In this document: positions 20,201-28,956 of the stretch, one piece after another
Layout: each line of letters begins with the position of its first letter
Position numbering within the stretch: position 1 is the stretch's first letter
Assembly (NCBI RefSeq): GCF_001307035.1
Contig: NZ_LKIU01000006.1
Coordinates: forward strand, 310,398-374,397
Reading direction: 5' to 3'
DNA from: Arthrobacter sp. Edens01
Lineage (GTDB): Bacteria; Actinomycetota; Actinomycetes; Actinomycetales; Micrococcaceae
Length of the DNA: 64,000 nucleotides
The notes under the pieces: model-generated
Told to the model about the DNA's origin: nothing
Seen by the model: the letters and a program-made list of their open reading frames with translations, nothing else
Database searches by the model: none
Translations under genes and position numbers: made by a program

Positions 20201-21340
20201 GTGAGTGTGCGCGATTCTGCCGCAAAACGAATTCCCCCCTTTGCCGCGCTCGGCTCTGCCTTCTCGTCGCCTTTCTCGAGGTCTCAACCTCAGGAGGTTG
20301 TTGAAGCAGCGGGCCACTTGCCTGTTTCACGTGAAACAGGAGATGCTGTTGCAACACAGTCTGCCGGCGCATTCGATGTGCCTGATTCCGAGACCAGCGA
20401 AGGTGGTGTAGCCGGCCAGGCGGTCCTCCCGTCCGAGTCGGTAGACGTTATGGACCTGATGGACGAGAGCACACCCCTGGCCCGCGAACTGGCCAGCGAG
20501 ACCCGCCGCCGCGAGAAACTCCGCGGCCGCGTCCTGCCACGCCCCGCTGAAACCCGGATCATGACGGTGAGCAACCAGAAGGGCGGAGTCGGGAAGACCA
20601 CAACGACCGTCAACCTGGCGGCGGCCCTGGCGACAGCCGGCCTGAATGTCATGGTGATCGACATTGATCCACAGGGCAACGCATCGACGGCACTGGGAAT
20701 TGACCACCGGGCGGACGTCGAGAGCATTTACGATGTGCTCATCGAGGATCTGCCGCTGGGAAAAGTTGTGGCCCAGTGTCCCGATATCAAGAACCTGATC
20801 TGCGCTCCCGCCACCATCCATCTTGCCGGCGCCGAAATTGAGCTCGTTTCCCTCGTCGCACGTGAACAGCGGCTCCGCCGGGCAATAGATGTCTATGCCG
20901 CAGAGCGCAAGGAGGCGGGAGAGGAGCGGCTCGACTACATCTTCATCGACTGCCCGCCGAGCTTGGGCCTGCTCACCGTCAACGCTTTCGTTGCCGCCCG
21001 GGAAGTCCTCATTCCCATCCAGTGCGAGTACTACGCCCTCGAGGGCCTCAGCCAGCTGCTCAAGAACATCGAGATGATCCAGAAGCACCTGAATGCTGAC
21101 CTGGTTGTCTCAACGATTCTGCTGACCATGTACGACGGCAGGACCAATCTTGCTGCTCAGGTGGCCGCTGAAGTCCGGGAGCACTTCCCACAGCAGGTTC
21201 TCTCGGCCGTGGTTCCGCGTTCTGTCCGCATTTCCGAGGCGCCGAGTTACCAGCAGACGGTCATGACCTACGATCCTTCGTCCACGGGTGCGTTGTCTTA
21301 CCTGGAAGCAGCGGCTGAGATCGCACAGCGGTCTGTCTAG
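20201..21340 (+). CDS. parA: Chromosome partitioning ATPase ParA
   Basis: A 379-residue Walker-type ATPase that moves ParB-parS complexes. The deviant Walker A KGGVGKTTTT is at residues 127-136, Walker A' IDIDPQGNASTALGI follows, and Walker B is IFIDCPPSLGLLT. The N-terminal extension of about 115 residues is long, as in related actinobacteria, and includes an in-frame parS site encoding VSRET at 42-46. The GTG at 20201 lacks a clear ribosome-binding site, so the true start could be downstream, for example the ATG at 20450. Confidence 0.95.
   Translation: MSVRDSAAKRIPPFAALGSAFSSPFSRSQPQEVVEAAGHLPVSRETGDAVATQSAGAFDVPDSETSEGGVAGQAVLPSESVDVMDLMDESTPLARELASETRRREKLRGRVLPRPAETRIMTVSNQKGGVGKTTTTVNLAAALATAGLNVMVIDIDPQGNASTALGIDHRADVESIYDVLIEDLPLGKVVAQCPDIKNLICAPATIHLAGAEIELVSLVAREQRLRRAIDVYAAERKEAGEERLDYIFIDCPPSLGLLTVNAFVAAREVLIPIQCEYYALEGLSQLLKNIEMIQKHLNADLVVSTILLTMYDGRTNLAAQVAAEVREHFPQQVLSAVVPRSVRISEAPSYQQTVMTYDPSSTGALSYLEAAAEIAQRSV
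20324..20337. other. parS: parS site 1 (inside parA)
   Basis: Perfect 14-bp palindrome GTTTCACGTGAAAC inside the parA coding region, read as Val-Ser-Arg-Glu-Thr. It matches the universal ParB-binding consensus. Confidence 0.97.
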
Positions 21341-21441
21341 ACACTCCCTCTGGGATCCCGGCCGTTCATGAAGCCGAACCGTAGAATACTCTCACAATCA
21401 ATCCATGCCGCTTGCTGTGTGCATAAGGGAAGGACTTATCC

Positions 21442-22812
21442 ATGACCGAAAAGCGTCGTGGTTTGGGCCGTGGGCTGGGCGCGCTGATCCCCAGTACTGC
21501 TGAGTCCGTTGAAGCTAGCGAGACGGGGCAGGCTACGCGTCCTGGCCGTCCTGTAGATCTTTTCTTTACCTCGGTTGGGGATGAGGCCGGACCGGGGCGT
21601 ACGGCAGGACCGCGCCGAGGCGCCGGTATCAACAAGGATGCGTTGCGTGCCCCGGCTAAGAAGAAGCCGGCAACCCGTACAGCATCCACTCGTGCAGCAA
21701 AGTCCTCTACCAGCACGCCTGCAGAACCCTCCGCGTCGGCAGCTTCCAAGGCGGCAGCCACGGAGCCTTCAGAGGCCCTGAAACAGGATGCGGCGCCGTC
21801 CAAGGCCCGGACCAGGAAGCCGGCAGCCAAATCCTCGCAGAAGCCCTCCAGGCCCGCGCTGGAGGCACCGGAGACGGCCGTCGAGGACGAGAGGATCCAG
21901 CCTTCCGCTGCGGATGAAGTTCAGACTGAGCTCCCCGTCGACGACGCCGGGTCGGAGGACGTTTCACGTGAAACGCTGATGGAAGTTCCAGGAGCCCGGT
22001 TCGCGGAGCTCCCTATCGACTCGATCCACCCCAACCGCAAACAGCCACGCAGCGTCTTCGATGAAGACGATATGTCGGAACTTGTGCACTCCATCAGGGA
22101 GATCGGTGTTCTCCAGCCGATCGTGGTTCGTCCTTCTGCTGAAGGGGACGACGAGCACCCCTACGAACTGGTTATGGGCGAACGCCGTTGGCGCGCCAGC
22201 CGCGAGGCAGGACTGACGGCCGTTCCGGCAATCGTCCGGTCGACGCAGGACGTAGACCTGCTTCGGGACGCACTCCTGGAGAACCTCCACCGTAGTCAGT
22301 TGAATCCGCTTGAAGAGGCGGCCGCTTACCAGCAGCTTCTAGACGACTTCGAGTGCTCGCATGAGGAACTCGCCGAACGCATTGGTCGTTCCCGTCCTCA
22401 GATTTCCAACACACTGCGGTTGATGAAGCTGCCGCCGCTGGTCCAGCGTCGACTGGCAGCGGGAGTTCTCTCCGCGGGTCACGCGCGGGCACTTCTCGGC
22501 CTGAACGATCCCGCCGAGATGGAAAAGCTCGCCCAGAAGATCGTTGCCGAGGGTATGTCCGTCCGCGCGACTGAGGAAGTCGTTGCGCTATCGGATGGTA
22601 TTCGACGTCCGGCCAAGGAGTCGAAGCCGAAGGTCGGTGCTCGGCATGAGCGCCTGGATTATCTGGCGAACTCTCTCTCGGACCGGCTGGATACGAATGT
22701 GAAGATCACCCTTGGTGCTCGCAAAGGCAAGGTCAGCATTGAATTTGCCAGCGTCGATGATCTCAATCGCATAATGTCTGTCCTGAACCCCTCGGATGGT
22801 CAGGCGCAGTAG
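21442..22812 (+). CDS. parB: Chromosome partitioning protein ParB
   Basis: A 456-residue CTP-dependent DNA clamp. Residues 4-15 ([12 protein letters not shown]) form the ParA-contact motif. About 20-180 is a low-complexity Ala/Lys/Ser linker, unusually long. The N-domain starts near 187 ([17 protein letters not shown]) and has the nucleotide motif GERRWRAS. The helix-turn-helix is [18 protein letters not shown]. The C-terminus ends in the dimerisation segment. A parS site encodes VSRET at 174-178. AAGGA precedes the ATG. It ends in a terminator that contains another parS. Confidence 0.97.
   Translation: MTEKRRGLGRGLGALIPSTAESVEASETGQATRPGRPVDLFFTSVGDEAGPGRTAGPRRGAGINKDALRAPAKKKPATRTASTRAAKSSTSTPAEPSASAASKAAATEPSEALKQDAAPSKARTRKPAAKSSQKPSRPALEAPETAVEDERIQPSAADEVQTELPVDDAGSEDVSRETLMEVPGARFAELPIDSIHPNRKQPRSVFDEDDMSELVHSIREIGVLQPIVVRPSAEGDDEHPYELVMGERRWRASREAGLTAVPAIVRSTQDVDLLRDALLENLHRSQLNPLEEAAAYQQLLDDFECSHEELAERIGRSRPQISNTLRLMKLPPLVQRRLAAGVLSAGHARALLGLNDPAEMEKLAQKIVAEGMSVRATEEVVALSDGIRRPAKESKPKVGARHERLDYLANSLSDRLDTNVKITLGARKGKVSIEFASVDDLNRIMSVLNPSDGQAQ
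21961..21974. other. parS: parS site 2 (inside parB)
   Basis: Perfect GTTTCACGTGAAAC inside parB, in the same reading phase as the site in parA, giving VSRET. Confidence 0.97.
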
Positions 22813-22824
22813 ATTGAACCAAGG

Positions 22825-22870
22825 GTTGGGCGGCTGTTTCACGTGAAACGGCCGCCCAACTTCTTTTAAC
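22825..22870 (+). terminator. parB terminator enclosing a parS site
   Basis: Arms GTTGGGCGGC (22825-22834) and GCCGCCCAAC (22851-22860) flank T, parS and G, so the RNA can form an almost uninterrupted 18-bp stem. TTCTTTTAA follows. It lies 12 bases past the parB stop. Confidence 0.85.
22836..22849. other. parS: parS site 3 (in parB terminator)
   Basis: Perfect GTTTCACGTGAAAC forming the top of the terminator stem. Confidence 0.98.
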
Positions 22871-22964
22871 GTCGCTAGCGTGGGTGAGGCACGACTGGTG
22901 ACTCCCGAGACTGAATCACTGCTGCTACTCGAATGTTTACCGTCAACGGGGATAGAAGTCTCAT

Positions 22965-22978
22965 GTTTCACGTGAAAC
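22965..22978. other. parS: parS site 4
   Basis: Perfect GTTTCACGTGAAAC, 129 bp from site 3, the closest pair in the array. Confidence 0.98.
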
Positions 22979-23299
22979 ACGATAGAGCCTATCTACGAGG
23001 GGGGTGAGCAAGACAGTCGTGTTGAGTCCCTTCATACGCTTCGGACGGCCCTCGCTTTATCTCCCGCTCACCAATCTTGGCTGGATAAAGCGGCTCGGTT
23101 TTGGATGGATCGCTTTCTCGGAGCGCATTCAAGCGGCTTACGGTCCATCACATGGCCGCTCATTCGATCACAAGACGGTCGCGGTCCTGTGCTCAACACC
23201 CTGGAGCAGCCACCAGATACCTCTTGGGCGATACATGGTGGCCGGACAGAGAGGAGTTGTCTCTCGATGTGACTTGTTTGGCCGCCAGATGGCCTTGAG

Positions 23300-23313
23300 G
23301 TTTCACGTGAAAC
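23300..23313. other. parS: parS site 5
   Basis: Perfect GTTTCACGTGAAAC in non-coding DNA. Confidence 0.98.
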
Positions 23314-23738
23314 AGCGTCTGTTCAGCAGAGAATGACACGTCCCGCGCTTCCGGCTGTCTGTTACGGTCCTCAGCTCCACTACACACCGACCGGCAATCG
23401 AGGGTAGGCCGCTGCAAACTCCCGGCTCTGCGGGTCAGCAAACTTTGCTAAGTCGTCTCTAACAAACGCACCATTGGCGCTTCCGCCACGCTGAGAACTC
23501 GCCTGGTCCGTGTCCCTCTGGGAGGACAGAAGGAGCCGAATGCGCCGAGGACTCGTGTAACAAACGTTCGGGGTTGTGTGGTAATGCCGCCAGGAGTCTC
23601 GATCGGGATGGTCCACGCGGCCATAAGACGCAGCTAAGCGACTGCCGGGCGGCTCGACTTCACTTGGTAGAACTACGTGTCGCAATACTGGGTTTGTCCT
23701 CTATTGGTCGGGGCGTTTCCGCCGGCCTGTGGACACAC

Positions 23739-23752
23739 GTTTCACGTGAAAC
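23739..23752. other. parS: parS site 6
   Basis: Perfect GTTTCACGTGAAAC in non-coding DNA. Confidence 0.98.
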
Positions 23753-24226
23753 GTTGGTGGGCCTGTGCTGATCGGACGAGGGTACGGCCCTTTCAAGTCT
23801 CCTGTTCTCTGGTAGTCGGCGTCTCGGATGGAACCGAAACCCGTGAGTGCCCACACGGGCAGGGTGCTGGACAGCCGGGAAGTACGCTCTGCGCTGAGGC
23901 TCGTATCGGATTGCCTGTACGCTGAGATCCGATAGTCCCCATTGTGCCTGCTACGGATAGAAGTTGGAGCTCCATGTGACTCGCATGGTGACTGCCTTTG
24001 CCTGTGAGTCCGGGTATTGCGGCGTCTGGGCGAGCTGGCTGGGCAGAGGTGATAGCTGTCGAAGATCAACAAGACCTGGGCGTGAGAATGTCCTTCCGAC
24101 TTTCTTATTCGTCGCCCACGTAGGCTGCACTCCTCCGGAAGGTGCTAAAGCCTGGTGCTCTCGCGGAACACTTTCGTCGGCATATCCTTTGGTCCGAGGC
24201 ACGGTCTGTGACGGAAGGCCGTCCCT

Positions 24227-24240
24227 GTTTCACGTGAAAC
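24227..24240. other. parS: parS site 7
   Basis: Perfect GTTTCACGTGAAAC in non-coding DNA. Confidence 0.98.
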
Positions 24241-24526
24241 ACGATCCACTGTGGTCTCCTCTAGGGCTGCTATCACTCCTTCCAGCCAGTTCGACGCTCT
24301 GTGCACCGTTCAGTAATCCACTTGAACGAGATCCTCAAGGTCGGGGTGGGGTGGACGCCTAGCCTTCAAGCCGGTTGCTTATGTGGTCCAAAGGCCTTTA
24401 TGTCTGCATCTATGGAGGGCACGAGCCGCCTGATATCGAGCTATGCACACGAAGTGGTCGGCGGGAACGGCGTTGTTGCTCCAACTACGAGGGATACGCG
24501 GGACCGCCCCTGCTCTAAAGGAGCGT

Positions 24527-24540
24527 GTTTCACGTGAAAC
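24527..24540. other. parS: parS site 8
   Basis: Perfect GTTTCACGTGAAAC in non-coding DNA. Confidence 0.98.
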
Positions 24541-25695
24541 GGGACGGCCGCGATCGGGATCGGGATGAGGGCGGAGCTCACGTCTCGCGTTCTGCGCAGC
24601 ATAACCGCAAGGTGACGAACTCGCTGAAGGGTAACTTAGAGACGACGGGTGCCCGGACGCCAGGAACATGTACGTGTCCCCACACTTGTCGGAACTAGTA
24701 TTCTCCACGCCTCAGCCACAGAAGCCCGATGACAGTCCGACCGGACCGGGAAGTCTGGTCTGGAATCGAAGACCCTGTACGCCATGGGCAGTGGCTCTGA
24801 ACGCCTCTAGCCCTAACCGCACCGCTGGGATGACGACTCCCAGGAGGCGGAAGCGTCGACCGGAGGGCAGCTGTCTTATCGTCCACCCTGCTCCGACGAC
24901 CTAGCTTGCCCTGACAAACCACGACGTACTCAAGGGCGGAAACCCGCGCTGTCGAATGGGCGGCGACGAAACACTTTGTGTTCCCGATTAGAAACGGGAC
25001 AACACAACTCGACTGCTTCGTACACGCCAGGAACGTCGCATACGGGAATTCAGTGTCATGCCGGCGTACCCGTAGAAACCGCTCCTTCCCGGTTTCGTGG
25101 AACTATCCCCGCGTGGGACCAACGACGACGAAATCAGCTCGCCGCGGTTTTGGCCAGGACCTGCACGACGTTGTTGACTGTGCGGGTTCAGAGCGAATCT
25201 CCGCGGATGGTGTTGCCTATTGCCTGCTACCGCAGCAGGTTGGATCCGTACCTGCGCTACCAGACCTTCGGTATGTTGCAGACCGCGGCATAGAGCAACC
25301 TCGTGTCTGCTTGGACCCTCCGCATGCGGCCGTGCTTTGTCTCGAAGGCGGATGAGAGATTCACGTCTGGGCGTCTCTATGGGATCAGAAGGTCATCGGC
25401 GTCCGCAATGTATTTTCTTTTTGGGGGGTGTATTCGCTCGCGGTTCAAGGAAGCGGGATCATTCATAAAGCGATCTACTTGTGGGCGCCGAGTATCCTGC
25501 TCCCTTCCGAGAGTCTGCAGCGCGTGAGCCGAGCCCGACTCTCCCGAGACTCCGACGAAGCGTGAGCAAGTTCGCTGTTATTGCGTTGTCACGGACTGCC
25601 ATCTGATGGTCGCGACGCCGCGTGCTGTTGCCGGTATAGTCCGGCCGAAACAAACGGAGATTGCCCAGGGACTCTCCTTGCGGAGTTCGCACGCT

Positions 25696-25709
25696 GTTTC
25701 ACGTGAAAC
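25696..25709. other. parS: parS site 9
   Basis: Perfect GTTTCACGTGAAAC, the most distal site, about 1.17 kb from site 8 and 250 bp before the GNAT gene. Confidence 0.98.
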
Positions 25710-25958
25710 CGCGCAAGCCGGCGGCGTGGAGGCGACAGGCCATGAGCGTGGTCCTGCTCTGGCAAACAGACGGACCGCCGAAGTGCTGAAGCCAAAAACA
25801 CTGATCGAACGAACCCACATGGTGGCTCTGCCACCTGTGGACCGCAGCGAAAGCTTCGACTAAGGTCCAGCCAGTGTCAGAATCCAGCTCTCCGAAGGCA
25901 GACTGACGTATCGCCGGAAGCCTCATTTTCGTACGGAACGCCGACAGGAAGGCAGTTC

Positions 25959-26537
25959 ATGTCCCGCAAAGAAGCCAGCGCTGCGGCCTTCGTTCTCCGC
26001 CGTCCCGAACCCGACGATGCCGATGAGCTGGCCGCCCTGCACGTGCAAACGTGGCAGGAAACCTACGACCATCTTCTTCCCGCCGGTTTCTTCACATCCG
26101 AATTCCTGGACGGCAGGTTGAGGTTATGGCAACACCTGACGTCGGCGACGGGCGGCGCCCGCTTAGTCCGACTCGCCGAGGTCGCCGAAGGAAATACCGG
26201 CGCGGTGGGGGAGGAATACCTCCACAAGATTGTCGGCTTCGCAGTAGCCGGGCCGGACACCGAGTCAGGTGACGGCAAAGACAATCGTCAACTGTTTAGC
26301 CTCTATGTGCTGCGCCGGCTTCACGGCACCGGAGTAGGGCAGACACTGCTCGATGAAGTGCTGGGCAAGGAGCCCGCCGTGCTTTGGGTGGCAAAGGACA
26401 ACCCGCGGGCGGTGGCTTTCTACCGGCGGAACGGGTTTGAGTTCGACGGAACGGTAAGGTCAGACCCGGCGGCACCGGGACTGGTAGAGTGCCGGATGCT
26501 GCGCCCGTCAATGCTGCGCCCGTCAATGGTTCGCTGA
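25959..26537 (+). CDS. GNAT family N-acetyltransferase
   Basis: A 192-residue acyl-CoA-dependent acetyltransferase of unknown substrate. The fold is clear: LRRPEPDDADELAALHVQTWQETY at the start, a central strand ending in LFSLYVL, the acetyl-CoA loop RRLHGTGVGQTLLDEVL, and the late NPRAVAFYRRNGFEFDG motif. The WQETYDHLLP segment is typical of a subgroup that often acts on small amines. The end shows a 15-base tandem duplication encoding MLRPS twice (26497-26526). AGGAAGG lies 7 bases before the ATG. It converges on the regulator gene at 26569. Confidence 0.9.
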   Translation: MSRKEASAAAFVLRRPEPDDADELAALHVQTWQETYDHLLPAGFFTSEFLDGRLRLWQHLTSATGGARLVRLAEVAEGNTGAVGEEYLHKIVGFAVAGPDTESGDGKDNRQLFSLYVLRRLHGTGVGQTLLDEVLGKEPAVLWVAKDNPRAVAFYRRNGFEFDGTVRSDPAAPGLVECRMLRPSMLRPSMVR

Positions 26538-26568
26538 GGCGGTGACGCAGGAGCCCATTCGGTTTGGC

Positions 26569-26868
26569 TCAGGACTCTTCCTGGAAGGTTCCGGACACGA
26601 TTGTTTCGAGGGCGCGAATGTGGCCGCGGTATGCCCGTGATCCGGCCTTGGTCAGGCTCAACCACGTCTTCCTGGAATCCAGTTCCCCACGTTCCTGCCG
26701 CACATAACCGGCTTCGACCAGTGCGGCTACCTGCTTGCTGAAGGCTGAAGGGGACAACCCCAGGTGAGCTCGCAGTACGGATGACTCCACCGCCGTACCT
26801 GCGTCGAGCATCGCGCACAGCTGCAACCGGTAGAGCGGGTGTATGACCGGATCAAGCACAGGGTTCAT
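26569..26868 (-). CDS. Winged-helix transcriptional regulator (MarR/ArsR-like, PF13601 type)
   Basis: A 99-residue single-domain regulator. It starts NPVLDPVIHPLYRLQLCAML, with helix-turn-helix VLRAHLGLSPSAFSKQVAALVEAGYV and wing RQERGELDSRKTWLSLTKAG, the pattern of the small winged-helix group PF13601. Its ATG overlaps the stop of the membrane-protein gene upstream (ATGA), so the two are co-translated. A pair of inverted operator-like sites lies at the start of that operon (27283-27327), which suggests autorepression; the ligand is unknown. Confidence 0.85.
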   Translation of the reverse strand: MNPVLDPVIHPLYRLQLCAMLDAGTAVESSVLRAHLGLSPSAFSKQVAALVEAGYVRQERGELDSRKTWLSLTKAGSRAYRGHIRALETIVSGTFQEES

Positions 26869-27290
26869 CGGCGGGTCGCCCGATAGTGGAAAACGGAACC
26901 CGTTCCGAAACTCAGCACAGTGCCTGCAGCACAGACCCAGACAAGCCCCCACATTCCCGCCCAGGACGCCGCGAGGGAGGCAACCACGAACAACGTGGAG
27001 AGCACCACAGCCACGATAAATACCCGGCAGCGCGGGACAGCGAACGGCAGGCCCATCCTGGACCCCGCCCAGTAATTGAAGGCGCAGGCGGCAACGACCA
27101 GAACAGCCAGGAGTCCACTGCCGGGCCTGCCCAGGAGCGGGAGCAATGCAGAGACGCCCAGGAATAGGCCGTTGGAGACGTACAGCCACCACGGCCAGGG
27201 CTGGCTGCGGATTGAGTCCTGTGCACTCTGCGCCGCCGCCAGCGCGGCGGATGCCTGGCTACGGTTCGGGATCGGCGCATTAGTTTCCAT
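26865..27290 (-). CDS. Membrane protein paired with the winged-helix regulator
   Basis: A 141-residue protein with four predicted transmembrane helices after a polar N-terminus (METNAPIPNRSQASAALAAA). Segments are WWLYVSNGLFLGVSALLPLLG, GLLAVLVVAACAFNYWAG, FIVAVVLSTLFVVASLAASW and MWGLVWVCAAGTVLSFGTGS. No family is recognised; small membrane partners of PF13601 regulators are common in actinobacteria. ATG at 27290 is used; a second ATG at 27302 is possible. Neither has a ribosome-binding site, so the transcript may be leaderless. The start codon lies inside an operator-like repeat. Confidence 0.75.
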   Translation of the reverse strand: METNAPIPNRSQASAALAAAQSAQDSIRSQPWPWWLYVSNGLFLGVSALLPLLGRPGSGLLAVLVVAACAFNYWAGSRMGLPFAVPRCRVFIVAVVLSTLFVVASLAASWAGMWGLVWVCAAGTVLSFGTGSVFHYRATRR

Positions 27291-27327
27291 GGCGGAAACC
27301 ATACGGCAAAGTTTCCGCCATGGAAAC
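27283..27327. promoter_or_regulatory. Double operator-like inverted repeat
   Basis: GTTTCC-ATGGC-GGAAAC at 27283-27299 and GTTTCC-GCCAT-GGAAAC at 27311-27327. Each is a GTTTCC-N5-GGAAAC palindrome, and the two are exact inverses of one another with centres 28 bp apart. They cover the start codon of the membrane-protein gene. Binding by the winged-helix regulator encoded in the same operon is inferred. Confidence 0.75.
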
Positions 27328-27416
27328 CATTGGACGCATGAAACGTCGGCAGTGATGCGTTGGAGACGCCAGCGGGACCAGACCAGTGGGCCGAAGGCCG
27401 TCCGCGGGCCCGGGTG

Positions 27417-28598
27417 CTAGAGCCCGGAAACCCGGCGGCGGTCTTCTACGGGGTTGAAACGGCTCACGTCGTCCAAGGCCAGCGTCCCGGTGGGCTGGTC
27501 TTCCTCTTCGAGGAGATATAGCCGCTGAATGGCAATGACGATCGAATCCGCGAGTGTTTGGCGGAACACCGGATCAGCCAGCCGGTGGGCGTCATGGAAA
27601 TTGCTCAGATAACCCAGATCAATTCCCACGGAGGGGATACCGGGCAGCTTCAGGGTGTCCCAGGTGCGGGCGTGAACCCCCAGGTTGGCCATATCCGTAC
27701 GGGCTGCGAGTTCCTTCATCATGAGGATCGCTGCTCGCTGCCCGATGGGGGAGCGGGGTTCTCCCGTAACCGGAAGGCCCCAGTAGTATGCCGCCATGCC
27801 CGACGCGGCGGGCTGGTCCAGCCAGTCGCAATGGATGTTTACGTTCAGGCTGGGAGAGCGGCCGGAGACAGAGGCGGCAGCGGCGTCGTACTCCACAACC
27901 TCAGCTCCGAATTCACCGAGGATCCGTTCCACGCGGGCCCGGACGTCGGAAGCCACCAGCAGCTCGGTCAACGGCTGGCCGGTGAGGCGTTCGGTGACGT
28001 GGGCCGAGGAAATCTCCGACCGGCCCGTGTTAAGTGTGATGGTGCGGCCGCGCAGGGCGGCCGTGGAACGGTCAAGGCGCTCGTAGTCACGAAGCGCGAA
28101 GGCCTGGCTGGGGGAGATGGCCCGGTTGACCCGCGACATGGCCGTCATGGTGTCCCCGTCGCACACGCCGGTGCCCGGAATGCCGAGGTTCTCCTGCAGC
28201 TCTGCCACGGCATACCGTGTCCGGATGCCAAACTCGCCGTCGATATGGCCGTAGTAAAAGCCCAGGTGGGAGAGGTGCCGCTGGAGTTCGGCGACGTCGT
28301 CTCCGCGTACTGCCGGCTGGTCTTCCACGAACTCAAGAACGCGGTCACCGAACCGGAACTGCGCCTCTGCCAGAGCACGCTGGGTATCGGGACCCGCCAC
28401 CCCGTCGACAATCAGGCCCCGGCTTTGCTGGAAGGCACGGACTGCCGCATCCACATGGTCGTCAAAGAACGCGGCGTTATTTACTGAATCGGGAGCGAGG
28501 TAGGACATGGAAATGCCGGCCCGCAGCAGCGCTTCACGAAGCGCCACCACGCGCCGGCTGGAGTCCAGCCTCCGCAGACTCTCGTCCGTCGGATGCAT
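27417..28598 (-). CDS. cwlM: CwlM-like N-acetylmuramoyl-L-alanine amidase homologue (probable pseudo-enzyme)
   Basis: A 393-residue protein with two peptidoglycan-binding repeats (about 15-75 and 85-155; DGVAGPDTQRAL and DGEFGIRTRYAV) and an Amidase_3-type domain (about 185-365). Two of the usual active-site positions are changed: the first zinc histidine of DPGHGG reads NTGRSE, and the catalytic glutamate before GFISN reads GIDLGYLSN. NIHCDW keeps the other histidine. In mycobacteria CwlM, in the same place next to trx, regulates MurA rather than cutting the wall. A regulatory role here is inferred from that and from the lost residues. No signal peptide is present, which fits a cytoplasmic protein. 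Confidence 0.85.
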   Translation of the reverse strand: MHPTDESLRRLDSSRRVVALREALLRAGISMSYLAPDSVNNAAFFDDHVDAAVRAFQQSRGLIVDGVAGPDTQRALAEAQFRFGDRVLEFVEDQPAVRGDDVAELQRHLSHLGFYYGHIDGEFGIRTRYAVAELQENLGIPGTGVCDGDTMTAMSRVNRAISPSQAFALRDYERLDRSTAALRGRTITLNTGRSEISSAHVTERLTGQPLTELLVASDVRARVERILGEFGAEVVEYDAAAASVSGRSPSLNVNIHCDWLDQPAASGMAAYYWGLPVTGEPRSPIGQRAAILMMKELAARTDMANLGVHARTWDTLKLPGIPSVGIDLGYLSNFHDAHRLADPVFRQTLADSIVIAIQRLYLLEEEDQPTGTLALDDVSRFNPVEDRRRVSGL

Positions 28599-28607
28599 AG
28601 TGGGGAC

Positions 28608-28934
28608 CTACTTCAGGTAGGCCGCGAATTCCTGCTCAAGGACCTGCTTCGGCTTCGCGCCGATAGACGTGGCCGCAACCTCACCGCCCTTGAAGACGTA
28701 AACAGCGGGGATGGAGGTGATGCCGTACTTGGCCGCGATAGCGGGGTTGTCGTCAACATTGACCTTCACGACGTCGACCTTGTCCGAGTACTCGGCGGCG
28801 ATGTCGTCCAGGATGGGGGAAAGCATGCGGCACGGACCGCACCATTCGGCCCAGAAATCCACGATTACCGGCTTGTCGGCAGCCAGCACATCGGTGCTGA
28901 ACGAGGAATCCGTTACGTCTTTGGCGTTGCTCAT
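28608..28934 (-). CDS. trxA: Thioredoxin
   Basis: A 108-residue thioredoxin with the active site WCGPC at residues 31-35 (FWAEWCGPCRMLSP), the cis-proline in SIPAVYVFKGG and a full fold. It passes electrons from thioredoxin reductase, encoded just upstream, to target disulfides. ATG at 28934 is fixed by AAGGAG about 8 bases upstream; a longer frame upstream runs into trxB and is not needed. It lies 22 bases after trxB and 9 before cwlM, an operon. Confidence 0.97.
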   Translation of the reverse strand: MSNAKDVTDSSFSTDVLAADKPVIVDFWAEWCGPCRMLSPILDDIAAEYSDKVDVVKVNVDDNPAIAAKYGITSIPAVYVFKGGEVAATSIGAKPKQVLEQEFAAYLK

Positions 28935-28956
28935 AGTTCTTGCTCCTTGTGGATCT

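Larger units (their letters stand above)
22813..25958. other. Gene-free region carrying the parS array
   Basis: About 3.1 kb with no convincing gene on either strand. The open frames present are all 135 codons or shorter, overlap in several frames, lack family signatures and mostly lack ribosome-binding sites. GC content looks visibly lower than in the flanking genes, and third-position bias is absent by eye. Seven perfect parS sites lie at 22836, 22965, 23300, 23739, 24227, 24527 and 25696. A CCACATGGTGG/CCACCTGTGG hairpin lies at 25815-25840. No tandem repeat or RNA gene was recognised. The region is best read as the centromere-like ParB loading zone. Confidence 0.8.

Noticed and set aside
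23004-23336. 110-codon forward ORF in the gene-free parS region
   Set aside because: Start lies directly against a G-run with no usable ribosome-site spacing, it runs through a parS site, has no codon bias by eye, and no recognisable domain.
23964-24362. 132-codon forward ORF in the parS region
   Set aside because: TTG start without ribosome-binding site, Cys/Ser-rich random-looking product, crosses parS site 7 and competes with open frames on the other strand.
24966-24985. AACAC-TTT-GTGTT inverted repeat as a degenerate parS
   Set aside because: It lacks the CACGTG core and matches parS at too few positions.
22813-25958. Mobile element or prophage remnant in the low-GC parS region
   Set aside because: No transposase, integrase, terminal repeats or flanking target duplication could be seen, and the genes on both sides keep the usual actinobacterial order.
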